From: Gemmobacter caeni
GTDB taxonomy: Bacteria; Pseudomonadota; Alphaproteobacteria; Rhodobacterales; Rhodobacteraceae
NCBI RefSeq assembly: GCF_003054195.1
Contig: NZ_QBKP01000008.1
Span: forward strand, 62,001-126,000
Reading direction: 5' to 3'
Length of the DNA: 64,000 bases
Position numbers and translations under genes: made by a program. The notes below the pieces were generated by a model. That model did no database searches, was not told where the DNA came from, and saw nothing but the letters and a program-made list of their open reading frames with translations. Every line of letters starts with the position of its first letter. Position 1 is the stretch's first letter. Shown piece by piece: positions 37,971-44,522 of this stretch.

Positions 37971-40391
37971 ATGAGCGGATATGATGATTCAGAGGCTTTC
38001 GAAGCCGCCATTCCCCTGTCGCAGCGTGCCATGGCAGCGCGGCCCGCACCCTATCTGGACGATCTGAACCCTGCACAGCGCGCCGCCGTGCTGGCGGTGG
38101 ATGGCCCTGTCCTGATGCTGGCCGGGGCGGGAACTGGCAAAACCAAGGCGCTGACCTCGCGTATCGTGCATCTGCTGGCCACCGGCAAGGCGCGGCCGAA
38201 TGAGATTCTGGCCGTGACCTTCACCAACAAGGCTGCGCGCGAGATGAAAGACCGCGTGGGCCGGATGCTGGGGCAGGTGGAGGGCATGCCCTGGATGGGC
38301 ACTTTCCATTCCGTCAGCGTGAAGATCCTGCGCCGCCATGCCGAACTGGTGGGGCTGAAATCCAACTTCACCATTCTGGATACGGACGACCAGCTTCGCC
38401 TGCTCAAGCAATTGATCGTCGCGGCAAATCTGGACGAAAAGCGCTGGCCCGCGCGGCAGCTGGCCGGGTTGATCGACCATTGGAAGAACCGCGCCTGGAC
38501 GCCGGAAAAGGTGCCCTCGTCCGAAGCCGCCGGGTTCAACAACCGCGGGACCGAGCTTTATGATCAGTATCAGGCGCGCCTGCGCAGCCTGAATGCCTGC
38601 GATTTCGGCGATCTGCTGCTGCATTGCGTCACCATCTTTCAGGCCCATGCCGACATCCTGACGCAGTACCAGCGCTGGTTCCGCTATATCCTTGTCGACG
38701 AATATCAGGATACCAACGTCGCGCAGTATCTGTGGCTGCGCCTGCTGGCCCAGGGTCATCGCAACATCTGCTGCGTGGGCGATGACGACCAGTCGATCTA
38801 CGGTTGGCGCGGCGCCGAGGTGGGCAATATCCTGCGGTTTGAAAAGGATTTTCCGGGCGCGCAGGTGATCCGCCTGGAACAGAACTACCGCTCCACCGAA
38901 CATATTCTCGCCGCCGCCTCGGGTGTGATCGCCTCCAATGCCGGGCGTCTGGGCAAGACACTCTGGACCGAGGCAGAGGGCGGCGAAAAACTGCGCCTCA
39001 TCGGCCATTGGGACGGGGAGGAAGAGGCGCGCTGGATCGGCGACGAGATCGAGGCGCTGCAACGCGGCACACGCGGGCTCGGGCCTTTCGGGCTGAACGA
39101 TCAGGCGATTCTCGTCCGCGCCAGCCACCAGATGCGTGCCTTCGAGGATCGTTTCCTCACCATCGGGCTGCCCTATCGCGTCATTGGCGGCCCGCGATTC
39201 TATGAACGGCTCGAAATTCGCGACGCCATGGCCTATTTCCGGCTCGCCGTCAGCCCCGACGACGATCTGGCGTTCGAGCGGGTGGTGAACACCCCCAAAC
39301 GCGGCCTTGGCGACAAGGCGCAGCAGGAAATCCAGCGGGCGGCCCGCGAAAATGGTGTCAGCCTGCTGGAAGGCGCGCGCGAGTTGCTGGCGCGGGGCGG
39401 GATCGGCGGCAAGGGCGCCGGGCAGTTGCGTGCCTTCGTCGATGGGGTGGACCGCTGGCACGACACCGTGGTCAACAGCCGCCCCGAGGTTGCAGATGCG
39501 GTGCTGGAGCCGCTGCTGCCCGAAACGGCGCCCGCGCGCGATCATTCGCATGTCCGGCTGGCCGAGGTGATTCTTGAAGAATCCGGCTATGTTTCGATGT
39601 GGCAGAACGACAAGACGCCCGAGGCACCGGGTCGTCTGGAAAACCTCAAGGAACTGGTGAAGGCGCTGGAACAGTTCGACAGCCTGCAAGGCTTTCTCGA
39701 ACACGTCGCGCTGATCATGGATAATGAAACTGAAGAGGCGGCCGAGAAGGTCACCATCATGACGCTGCATGCCGCCAAGGGGCTGGAGTTCCCGGTGGTC
39801 TATCTGCCCGGATGGGAGGACGGGTTGTTCCCAAGCCAGCGCAGCATGGATGAAAGCGGCCAGAAGGGGCTGGAGGAGGAGCGCCGTCTGGCTTACGTCG
39901 GGATCACCCGCGCCGAACGGCTCTGCACCGTCAGCTTTGCCGCCAATCGCAGGGTCTATGGCCAGTGGCAAAGCCAGTTGCCTTCGCGTTTCATCGACGA
40001 ACTGCCCGGCGCCCATGTCGAGGTGCTGACCCCGCCCGGCCTTTACGGCGGCGGCTTCGGCGCGGCGGCACCCGCCTTCGGTGGCTCGCGGATCGAGGAG
40101 CGCGCGACGCGGGCCGATGTCTACAATTCGCCGGGCTGGAAGCGCCTGCAGGATCGCGCGGGTCAGCGCCCGATGTCGCAGCCGCGCGAAAGCCGAAACA
40201 TGACCATCGACCTTCAGGCAGTTTCGGCCTACGCCCTGCAAGACCGTGTATTCCATCAGAAATTCGGTTACGGCACCGTCATCGGCATAGAGGGCGACAA
40301 GCTGGAGGTCGCATTCGACAAGGCTGGCACCAAGAAGGTGGTCGCGGGCTTTATCTCGCCCGCGCACGAGGCTGGCGACCTGCCGTTCTGA
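37971..40391 (+). CDS. uvrD: UvrD/PcrA-type ATP-dependent DNA helicase
   Basis: 806 residues; the open frame extends far upstream but that part is antisense to pyc. Superfamily 1A motifs in order: Q motif LNPAQRAAV, Walker A AGAGTGKT, VDEYQDTN (II), DDDQSIYGWRGAE (III), EQNYRS (IV), MTLHAAKGLEFPVVYLPGWEDGLFP (V) and RRLAYVGITRAE (VI). Unwinds DNA 3'-5' in nucleotide-excision and mismatch repair. A LexA box upstream suggests SOS control. C-terminal Tudor-like FGYGTVIGIEG is present. Confidence 0.93.
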   Translation: MSGYDDSEAFEAAIPLSQRAMAARPAPYLDDLNPAQRAAVLAVDGPVLMLAGAGTGKTKALTSRIVHLLATGKARPNEILAVTFTNKAAREMKDRVGRMLGQVEGMPWMGTFHSVSVKILRRHAELVGLKSNFTILDTDDQLRLLKQLIVAANLDEKRWPARQLAGLIDHWKNRAWTPEKVPSSEAAGFNNRGTELYDQYQARLRSLNACDFGDLLLHCVTIFQAHADILTQYQRWFRYILVDEYQDTNVAQYLWLRLLAQGHRNICCVGDDDQSIYGWRGAEVGNILRFEKDFPGAQVIRLEQNYRSTEHILAAASGVIASNAGRLGKTLWTEAEGGEKLRLIGHWDGEEEARWIGDEIEALQRGTRGLGPFGLNDQAILVRASHQMRAFEDRFLTIGLPYRVIGGPRFYERLEIRDAMAYFRLAVSPDDDLAFERVVNTPKRGLGDKAQQEIQRAARENGVSLLEGARELLARGGIGGKGAGQLRAFVDGVDRWHDTVVNSRPEVADAVLEPLLPETAPARDHSHVRLAEVILEESGYVSMWQNDKTPEAPGRLENLKELVKALEQFDSLQGFLEHVALIMDNETEEAAEKVTIMTLHAAKGLEFPVVYLPGWEDGLFPSQRSMDESGQKGLEEERRLAYVGITRAERLCTVSFAANRRVYGQWQSQLPSRFIDELPGAHVEVLTPPGLYGGGFGAAAPAFGGSRIEERATRADVYNSPGWKRLQDRAGQRPMSQPRESRNMTIDLQAVSAYALQDRVFHQKFGYGTVIGIEGDKLEVAFDKAGTKKVVAGFISPAHEAGDLPF

Positions 40392-40394
40392 TGC

Positions 40395-40460
40395 CTTTCA
40401 TCCTGGCCTGAATATCCTCAGGGGGGGGGAGGCCGCAGGCCAAGGGGGCACGAGCGCCCC
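40395..40460. repeat. Intergenic repeat, copy 4, between uvrD and the BenE-family gene
   Basis: Inverse orientation: TTTCATCCTGGCCTGAATATCCTC, GGGGGGGG, GGCCGCAGGCC, then GGGGGC-ACGAGC-GCCCCC. It lies between two convergent genes and probably ends both transcripts. Confidence 0.6.
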
Positions 40461-41627
40461 CTAGCGCGGTTTCAGCCGCTCCAGCGCATGAAAGGCCAGC
40501 CCTGCCATCAGCCCCCAGAAGGCAGCGCCGATCCCCAGCACCGCCGCACCCGAAGCGGTGACCGCCAGCGTGATCGCGGCGGCGAAGCGGGTTTCGGGCG
40601 GTGTGAAGGCATGCGTCGCCGCGCCCATGAGCGGCCCCAGCAACGCCAGCGCCACGATGGCGGTGATCAGCTCGGTCGGCAGTGCCGACAGCAGCGACAG
40701 AATCGGCTGGGTCAGCAGTCCCAGCAGCACCCAGAACCCGGCATAGACCAGCCCGACAATCCAGCGGCGATTGCGGTCAGGATGCACGTCGTCGCCCAGA
40801 CAGATTGCGGCGGTGATTGCGGCCATGGAAATCGTATGCGCGCCAAACAGCCCGATCACGGCGGAGATCCCGCCCGTTGTCACCAGCCCCGCGCGCACCG
40901 GCGGCTCGTATCCGGCGGCACGCAGCGTGGCAAAGCCAGGCAGGTTCTGCGAGGCCATCGTGACCAGGTAGAGCGGCAGGCCAAGCCCGATCAAGGTGCC
41001 GGGATCGAAGGCGGGGGCGATGAAGGTCAGGCTCGGCAGGGGCAGGCTCAGCGCGGGCAGGCTAGCGATGCCGCTGATGAAGGCCGCACCGATGCCCAGA
41101 ATCAGCGCCACCAGCACCGCAAGCGCCGGATTGCGCAGCCGCACCAGCGCGAAGACGGCGATCACCGGCAAGACCAGCACAGGCACCGCCTGCGCCGCCG
41201 CCGGCAGCTTCATGCAAAAGGGCAGCAGCACGCCCGCCAGCATCCCGCCGGCAATGCCGTCGGGGATGCGCTGCGCCAGCCGGCCAAGCGGCTGGATCAA
41301 CCCGGTTGCCAGCACCAGAAGCCCGGCCAGCACGAAGGCCCCCGCTGCCTGCGCCATGCCGATGCCCTCGGTCGCGGCGATCAGCGCGGCGCCGGGGGTG
41401 GACCAGGCCAGCACGACGGGGATGCGATTCGACCAGCTCAGCCAGGCGGAGCCGACAGCCTTGCCAATGCAGATGGCCAGCACCCAGCTTGCGGTTTGTG
41501 CGGGCGTAGCACCAAGTGCCGCCGCGGCCGCCAGAACCAGCGCGATGGTAGAGCCATAGCCAACCAGCGCGGCGACAAGGGCGGCGGAAAAGACGGAAAT
41601 CGGCAAGGGCGCATCCTCTGGCTGCAA
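40461..41627 (-). CDS. BenE-family benzoate/H+ symporter-like transporter
   Basis: 388 residues from a TTG at 41627; the open frame continues upstream but that part is the small-RNA array and has no plausible ATG. About 11-12 hydrophobic segments. Motifs such as TPGAALIAATEG and MASQNLPGFATLRAAGYEPP and the GGISAVIGLFGAHTISMAAITAAICLG region match BenE. Import of an aromatic acid is the family's model; substrate unproven. Because it lies just downstream of the sRNA array on the same strand, read-through is possible. Confidence 0.8.
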   Translation of the reverse strand: MQPEDAPLPISVFSAALVAALVGYGSTIALVLAAAAALGATPAQTASWVLAICIGKAVGSAWLSWSNRIPVVLAWSTPGAALIAATEGIGMAQAAGAFVLAGLLVLATGLIQPLGRLAQRIPDGIAGGMLAGVLLPFCMKLPAAAQAVPVLVLPVIAVFALVRLRNPALAVLVALILGIGAAFISGIASLPALSLPLPSLTFIAPAFDPGTLIGLGLPLYLVTMASQNLPGFATLRAAGYEPPVRAGLVTTGGISAVIGLFGAHTISMAAITAAICLGDDVHPDRNRRWIVGLVYAGFWVLLGLLTQPILSLLSALPTELITAIVALALLGPLMGAATHAFTPPETRFAAAITLAVTASGAAVLGIGAAFWGLMAGLAFHALERLKPR

Positions 41628-41666
41628 TCCGCCGGACCATGAGCGCGGGCGCGGGGCGATGCAAGA

Positions 41667-41687
41667 GGGCGCAGGGAGGTGGGGCCC
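41667..41687 (-). ncRNA. Degenerate sixth cuckoo-type hairpin
   Basis: Four-base-pair stem GGGC/GCCC. The minus-strand loop contains CCACCTCCC, a decayed form of CCTCCTCCC that still has ACCTCC. It lies just past the last intact array member. Confidence 0.4.
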
Positions 41688-41700
41688 GAAAACGGAAACG

Positions 41701-41770
41701 GCGACACCCAGGGAGGAGGAGGGGTGTCGCCGTCCGTTTTCAACATCCGCCCAGGGAGGAGGAGGGGCGG
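41701..41770 (-). ncRNA. Cuckoo/CcsR-like small RNA, copy 5 (distal)
   Basis: Minus-strand order: hairpin 1 (41770-41747, CCGCCC/GGGCGG stem) and hairpin 2 (41730-41701, perfect GCGACACCC/GGGTGTCGC stem). Both 12-base loops read CTCCTCCTCCCT. Spacer 16 bases, longer than in the other copies. AAAACGGA and TCCGTTTT flank hairpin 2 and can extend its stem; a GTTTCCGTTTTC tail follows, so it may terminate the whole array. Confidence 0.8.
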
Positions 41771-41781
41771 CTGCTATGGTT

Positions 41782-41845
41782 GCGACACCCCAGGGAGGAG
41801 GAGGGGGCGCCGCATTTTCCATGGCCCAGGGAGGAGGAGGGGCCA
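41782..41845 (-). ncRNA. Cuckoo/CcsR-like small RNA, copy 4
   Basis: Hairpin 1: 41845-41822, TGGCCC/GGGCCA. Hairpin 2: 41813-41782, a ten-pair stem that is complete only in the minus-strand RNA, where two A-C oppositions of the plus strand become G-U pairs. Both loops contain CCTCCTCCC. Hairpins are 8 bases apart. Confidence 0.83.
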
Positions 41846-41878
41846 GGAACCTGTTGGGCCTTTCGGCCCGAAAGAGTT

Positions 41879-41944
41879 GCGACAACCCCAGGGAGGAGGA
41901 GGGGGCTGTCGCCGATCCCACGGCCAAGGGAGGAGGAGGGGCCA
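41879..41944 (-). ncRNA. Cuckoo/CcsR-like small RNA, copy 3
   Basis: Hairpin 1: 41944-41921, with a five-pair GGCC-type stem. Hairpin 2: 41912-41879, 11 pairs with one G-U that exists only on the minus strand (GCGACAGCCCC with GGGGTTGTCGC). Both loops contain CCTCCTCCC; spacing 8 bases. Confidence 0.83.
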
Positions 41945-41980
41945 GGGAACCGTTCCGGGCATGTAAGGCCCGTATGGCTT

Positions 41981-42045
41981 GCGGCAATCCCAGGGAGGAG
42001 AGGGGATCGCCGCTCTTGCGACTGGCCCAGGGAGGAGGAGGGGCC
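41981..42045 (-). ncRNA. Cuckoo/CcsR-like small RNA, copy 2
   Basis: Hairpin 1: 42045-42024, GGCCC/GGGCC. Hairpin 2: 42013-41981, 11 pairs including one minus-strand-only G-U. The hairpin 2 loop reads CTCTCCTCCCT, so its motif is one base changed relative to CCTCCTCCC. Spacing 10 bases. Confidence 0.83.
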
Positions 42046-42083
42046 GCGCAAACTCTGGAAGCCGTGGCTTCCGGTAGAGAGAT

Positions 42084-42151
42084 GCGGCGACATCTAGGGA
42101 GGAGGAGCGATGTCGCCGCTTTTGCATCAGGTTCCGGGAGGAGGTGGAACC
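42084..42151 (-). ncRNA. Cuckoo/CcsR-like small RNA, copy 1 (next to the DUF1127 gene)
   Basis: Hairpin 1: 42151-42130, GGTTCC/GGAACC with loop ACCTCCTCCC. Hairpin 2: 42119-42084, a perfect 11-pair GCGGCGACATC/GATGTCGCCGC stem with CCTCCTCCC in the loop. Begins 12 bases after the DUF1127 stop, so co-transcription is likely. No U-tract follows, which points to release by processing. Confidence 0.85.
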
Positions 42152-42163
42152 CGGCAAAGAAAC

Positions 42164-42379
42164 TTATTTGCCGTAGGCAGCTTCCTGCGCCAGACGGGTG
42201 ATCATCGAGCGATGGATGCCCAGATCGGCCAGTTCACGGCCCGACAGGGCGTTCAGCTCGCGCAGGGTCTGGCGATAGATCGCCCGCCGCGCCTGCATCT
42301 TGCGGAACCCGTCCACCAGACCCATGATGCGGTCGGCAACGCTGATATGTGCGACGCGGGTGGTGTTTACATAAGCCAT
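42164..42379 (-). CDS. DUF1127 small basic protein (CcaF1-like)
   Basis: 71 residues from the ATG giving MAYVNTTRVAH; a TTG at 42394 is an alternative start. The C-terminal half has the DUF1127 pattern (YRQTLRELNALSGRELADLGIHRSMI), an arginine-rich helix pair. In Rhodobacter sphaeroides a DUF1127 protein encoded directly upstream of the CcsR small RNAs (CcaF1, from memory of the literature) binds RNA and affects sRNA maturation. The same arrangement here argues for the same role, which is inference. Confidence 0.88.
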   Translation of the reverse strand: MAYVNTTRVAHISVADRIMGLVDGFRKMQARRAIYRQTLRELNALSGRELADLGIHRSMITRLAQEAAYGK

Positions 42380-42455
42380 TTCAGTCAGCCTCAAGTCTCG
42401 GTTTAGCGCTCACATCTTCGGGTCTGTCGATCCGTCTTCTGCGCTGTTGAAGCCA

Positions 42456-42484
42456 AGATGGGGCAAATGCTGCAACTGCACAAT
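42456..42484 (-). promoter_or_regulatory. RpoH (heat-shock sigma)-like promoter of the DUF1127-sRNA unit
   Basis: On the minus strand ATTGTGC (42484-42478) and CCCCATCT (42463-42456), 14 bases apart. The -10 matches the sigma-32 consensus CCCCATNT; the -35 keeps only TTG. It would give a leader of about 70 bases. Confidence 0.45.
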
Positions 42485-42645
42485 CCCGCTTCGCCGCATT
42501 GCAGCTATGCGGCTTCCGCATGGCTGACGCGAGGAAAATCTTGATCATTTCCAAGCGCATCGCCAGTTTTTTGAGCAAATGGTAAACGGGTCTTGCACTT
42601 TGACGTAACGTGAACAAGGCTCTGCGCGCAAGACAGGAGGTCCGC

Positions 42646-43722
42646 ATGGCGGTTACACGCGAAGAGGTTCAGGCCGTTCTGGCGCGGGTTGCGCTGCCCG
42701 GTGGCGGCGATCTGCTGAGCCGGGATTTGATTCGGGCGCTGCGGGTCGATGGCGACAGCGTGGCCTTCGTGATCGAGGCGCCCAGCCCGGCCGAGGCGCA
42801 GGCGCTGGCGCCGGTGCAGGCCGCTGCCGAAGCGGCGCTGCGGGCGCTGCCGGGTCTGCGCAATGTTCAGGTCGTGATGACGGCCCATGGCCCCGCAGCC
42901 AAGGCGGCCCCGCCGCAGGGGCTCAAGATCGGTGGCCATGCCGCGCCGCATCAGGGCGGGCCGAAGCGGGTCAGCGGGATTGACCGGATCGTGGCCATCG
43001 GATCGGGCAAAGGGGGCGTCGGGAAATCCACCGTCTCGTCGAACCTCGCGGTGGCGCTGGCCCGGCAGGGCCGACGGGTTGGTCTGCTGGATGCCGATAT
43101 ATATGGCCCCAGCCAGCCGCGCATGATGGGGGTGAACAAGCGCCCCGCCAGCCCTGACGGCAAAACCATCATCCCGCTTCAGGCGCATGGTGTCACCGTC
43201 ATGTCCATCGGCTTCATGCTGAAAGAGGACGAGGCGGTGATTTGGCGTGGCCCGATGCTGATGGGGGCGCTGCAACAGTTGATCGAGCAGGTCGCCTGGG
43301 GCGATCTGGATATCCTGCTGATCGACCTGCCGCCTGGAACGGGGGATATCCAGCTGACGCTGAGCCAGCGTTTCGCGCTGACCGGAGCGGTCGTGGTCTC
43401 TACCCCGCAGGATGTGGCGATGCTGGATGCGCGCAAGGCGCTTGACATGTTCGGCAAGCTGAAAGTGTCGGTGCTGGGTCTGATCGAGAACATGTCCACC
43501 TATGTCTGCCCCAATTGCGGGCATGAGGCGCATCTGTTCGGTCATGGCGGCGTGGCGACCGAGGCGGCAAAACTCGGCGTGCCCTTCCTTGGCGAATTGC
43601 CGCTTGATCTGGACACGCGGCTGGCGGGAGATGCGGGCAGGCCGATCGCCGCCGGGCAGGGGTCGATGGCCGAGGCCTATGCCCGGCTTGCCCGCCGCCT
43701 GATCGACGGCGGCATGGCCTGA
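42646..43722 (+). CDS. Mrp/ApbC-type P-loop ATPase, iron-sulfur carrier
   Basis: 358 residues from the ATG after AGGAGGT. N-terminal MIP18-like domain (about 1-85), then the deviant Walker [30 protein letters not shown] (switch I), IDLPPGTGD (Walker B), and the Cys pair CPNC that holds the 4Fe-4S cluster. Family proteins transfer Fe-S clusters to apo-enzymes. Divergent from the DUF1127 gene; ends at a strong terminator. Confidence 0.9.
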   Translation: MAVTREEVQAVLARVALPGGGDLLSRDLIRALRVDGDSVAFVIEAPSPAEAQALAPVQAAAEAALRALPGLRNVQVVMTAHGPAAKAAPPQGLKIGGHAAPHQGGPKRVSGIDRIVAIGSGKGGVGKSTVSSNLAVALARQGRRVGLLDADIYGPSQPRMMGVNKRPASPDGKTIIPLQAHGVTVMSIGFMLKEDEAVIWRGPMLMGALQQLIEQVAWGDLDILLIDLPPGTGDIQLTLSQRFALTGAVVVSTPQDVAMLDARKALDMFGKLKVSVLGLIENMSTYVCPNCGHEAHLFGHGGVATEAAKLGVPFLGELPLDLDTRLAGDAGRPIAAGQGSMAEAYARLARRLIDGGMA

Positions 43723-43743
43723 GCGCTTTCCCATGTGATCCCG

Positions 43744-43775
43744 AACGCCCGCCTTTTGGCGGGCGTTTTCGTTTT
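43744..43775 (+). terminator. Rho-independent terminator after the Mrp/ApbC gene
   Basis: AACGCCCGCC, TTTT loop, GGCGGGCGTT, then TTCGTTTT; 21 bases after the stop. Confidence 0.92.
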
Positions 43776-43821
43776 CGCGGGCTGAGCGGGATTTTCCGGG
43801 CCAGCATGGCAGGGCACGGGC

Positions 43822-43887
43822 GGGAAAGCATGGGGCTGCCGGGAAATCATGGGAATGGTCCTCCTGAAATCATGGAATCCCATGGGA
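43822..43887 (+). repeat. Three direct repeats of GGGAAAKCATGGGR in the mraZ upstream region
   Basis: GGGAAAGCATGGGG (43822-43835), GGGAAATCATGGGA (43841-43854) and CTGAAATCATGGAA (43864-43877), then the 12-base palindrome ATCCCATGGGAT (43877-43888). Steps of 19 and 23 bases. They carry TGGG cores like those of the phased boxes at 44171-44225. Unknown function. Confidence 0.5.
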
Positions 43888-43905
43888 TCGAACCGGGACT
43901 CACGC

Positions 43906-43975
43906 GGAATCGCGCATGCTCACGAATCACTGAGGCGTGATTCATCCCCGAGTCGGGGGTGAATGGGGCGATTCC
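43906..43975 (+). other. Possible three-way-junction RNA or complex inverted repeat
   Basis: Outer stem GGAATCGC (43906-43913) with GCGATTCC (43968-43975). Inside: GAATCAC/GTGATTC (43924-43930, 43937-43943) and ATCCCCG/CGGGGGT (43944-43950, 43954-43960, triloop AGT). Eight, seven and seven pairs. No known RNA family recognised. Confidence 0.4.
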
Positions 43976-44170
43976 GGGGATGAAATGTGCCTTTCGGGTC
44001 ATTTGTGGCGGTGCCATGCGATCCCATGAGGCGGAAGATCCCTGTGCGTGGCGAAAAAAACACGCCGCTATATCTAGTGGGCGCTTGTTGCAGGTTTCGC
44101 CACAATTAGCCGAAAATCCGCGCTCTTTCCTACCAGATACTGTGCGGCAAGGCGCGCCGTCTCAACATCT

Positions 44171-44225
44171 TCCGGCTGCATCCCGAAAAATCCCATTGAT
44201 TACCATGTAGTCCCATGGCATCCCT
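44171..44225. promoter_or_regulatory. MraZ-like operator: six 10-bp-phased TCCC boxes
   Basis: TCCGG, TCCCG, TCCCA, TACCA, TCCCA and TCCCT begin at 44171, 44181, 44191, 44201, 44211 and 44221, each followed by five variable bases. On the complementary strand these are TGGGN boxes with 5-base spacers, the MraZ recognition pattern known from E. coli. They lie about 300 bases before mraZ. Confidence 0.55.
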
Positions 44226-44228
44226 TGG

Positions 44229-44297
44229 CTATCGAATGACGGCGGAAATGAAAAAGCACGGGGCAGCAAGACCCCAAAGGCGAAAAGCAGGTTTCAT
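44229..44297 (-). CDS. Possible 22-codon small membrane peptide
   Basis: ATG at 44297 with a perfect GGAGGT site six bases upstream, 22 codons, then TAG. The peptide starts MKPAFRLWGL and is hydrophobic in its second half (CFFISAV), ending in Arg. The ORF lies between 10-base inverted repeats (CGAATGACGG at 44233-44242, CCGTCATTCG at 44308-44317), the latter overlapping the SD. Could be a leader or small protein, or chance. Confidence 0.3.
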   Translation of the reverse strand: MKPAFRLWGLAAPCFFISAVIR

Positions 44298-44398
44298 ACA
44301 GGCACCTCCGTCATTCGACCATACGACCGGCGCGCGGGCGAGCAGACATCTCCCCCAGGTGGCGCGTGCAGCCGGGCCGACCCAGCGATGGGACAGAC

Positions 44399-44444
44399 GG
44401 CGGATCGGGCAGTGGCAGCCGCCCGATCCGCCGCTTTCGTTTCT
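44399..44444 (+). terminator. Terminator or attenuator 80-120 bases before mraZ
   Basis: Twelve-base-pair stem (GGCGGATCGGGC/GCCCGATCCGCC) with ten-base loop, then GCTTTCGTTTCT. It would end any transcript arising in the 43.8-44.4 kb intergenic region before mraZ. Confidence 0.65.
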
Positions 44445-44522
44445 GGGTCTCGACTTTGAATCATGCCGGAGAGGGGATTCCGGCGCAACGAAAATAACAG
44501 GACCGGGCAGGGACAGCAGACC

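Noticed and set aside
41700-42151. CRISPR-like array of a repeated 17-mer
   Set aside because: The repeated sequence sits in hairpin loops, spacing alternates (8-16 then 11-38 bases), and there are no unique spacers of constant length nor cas genes. The two-hairpin sRNA explanation fits all units.
41659-42201. Plus-strand and minus-strand ORFs through the array (Gly/Pro-rich frames)
   Set aside because: They are translations of the repeated GGAGG/CCTCC motif; no SD-start combination, and structure evidence favours RNA. The N-terminal 120 residues of the long BenE frame are the same artefact.
42541-42554. Second FNR-like box (TTGAT-CATT-TCCAA)
   Set aside because: Only the first half-site is complete and neither neighbouring gene suggests oxygen control.
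43723-44522. RNase P RNA or tmRNA in the gap before mraZ
   Set aside because: The conserved core strings of RNase P RNA (GAGGAAAGTCCGGGC, ACAGAAA) and the tmRNA tRNA-like ends are absent.
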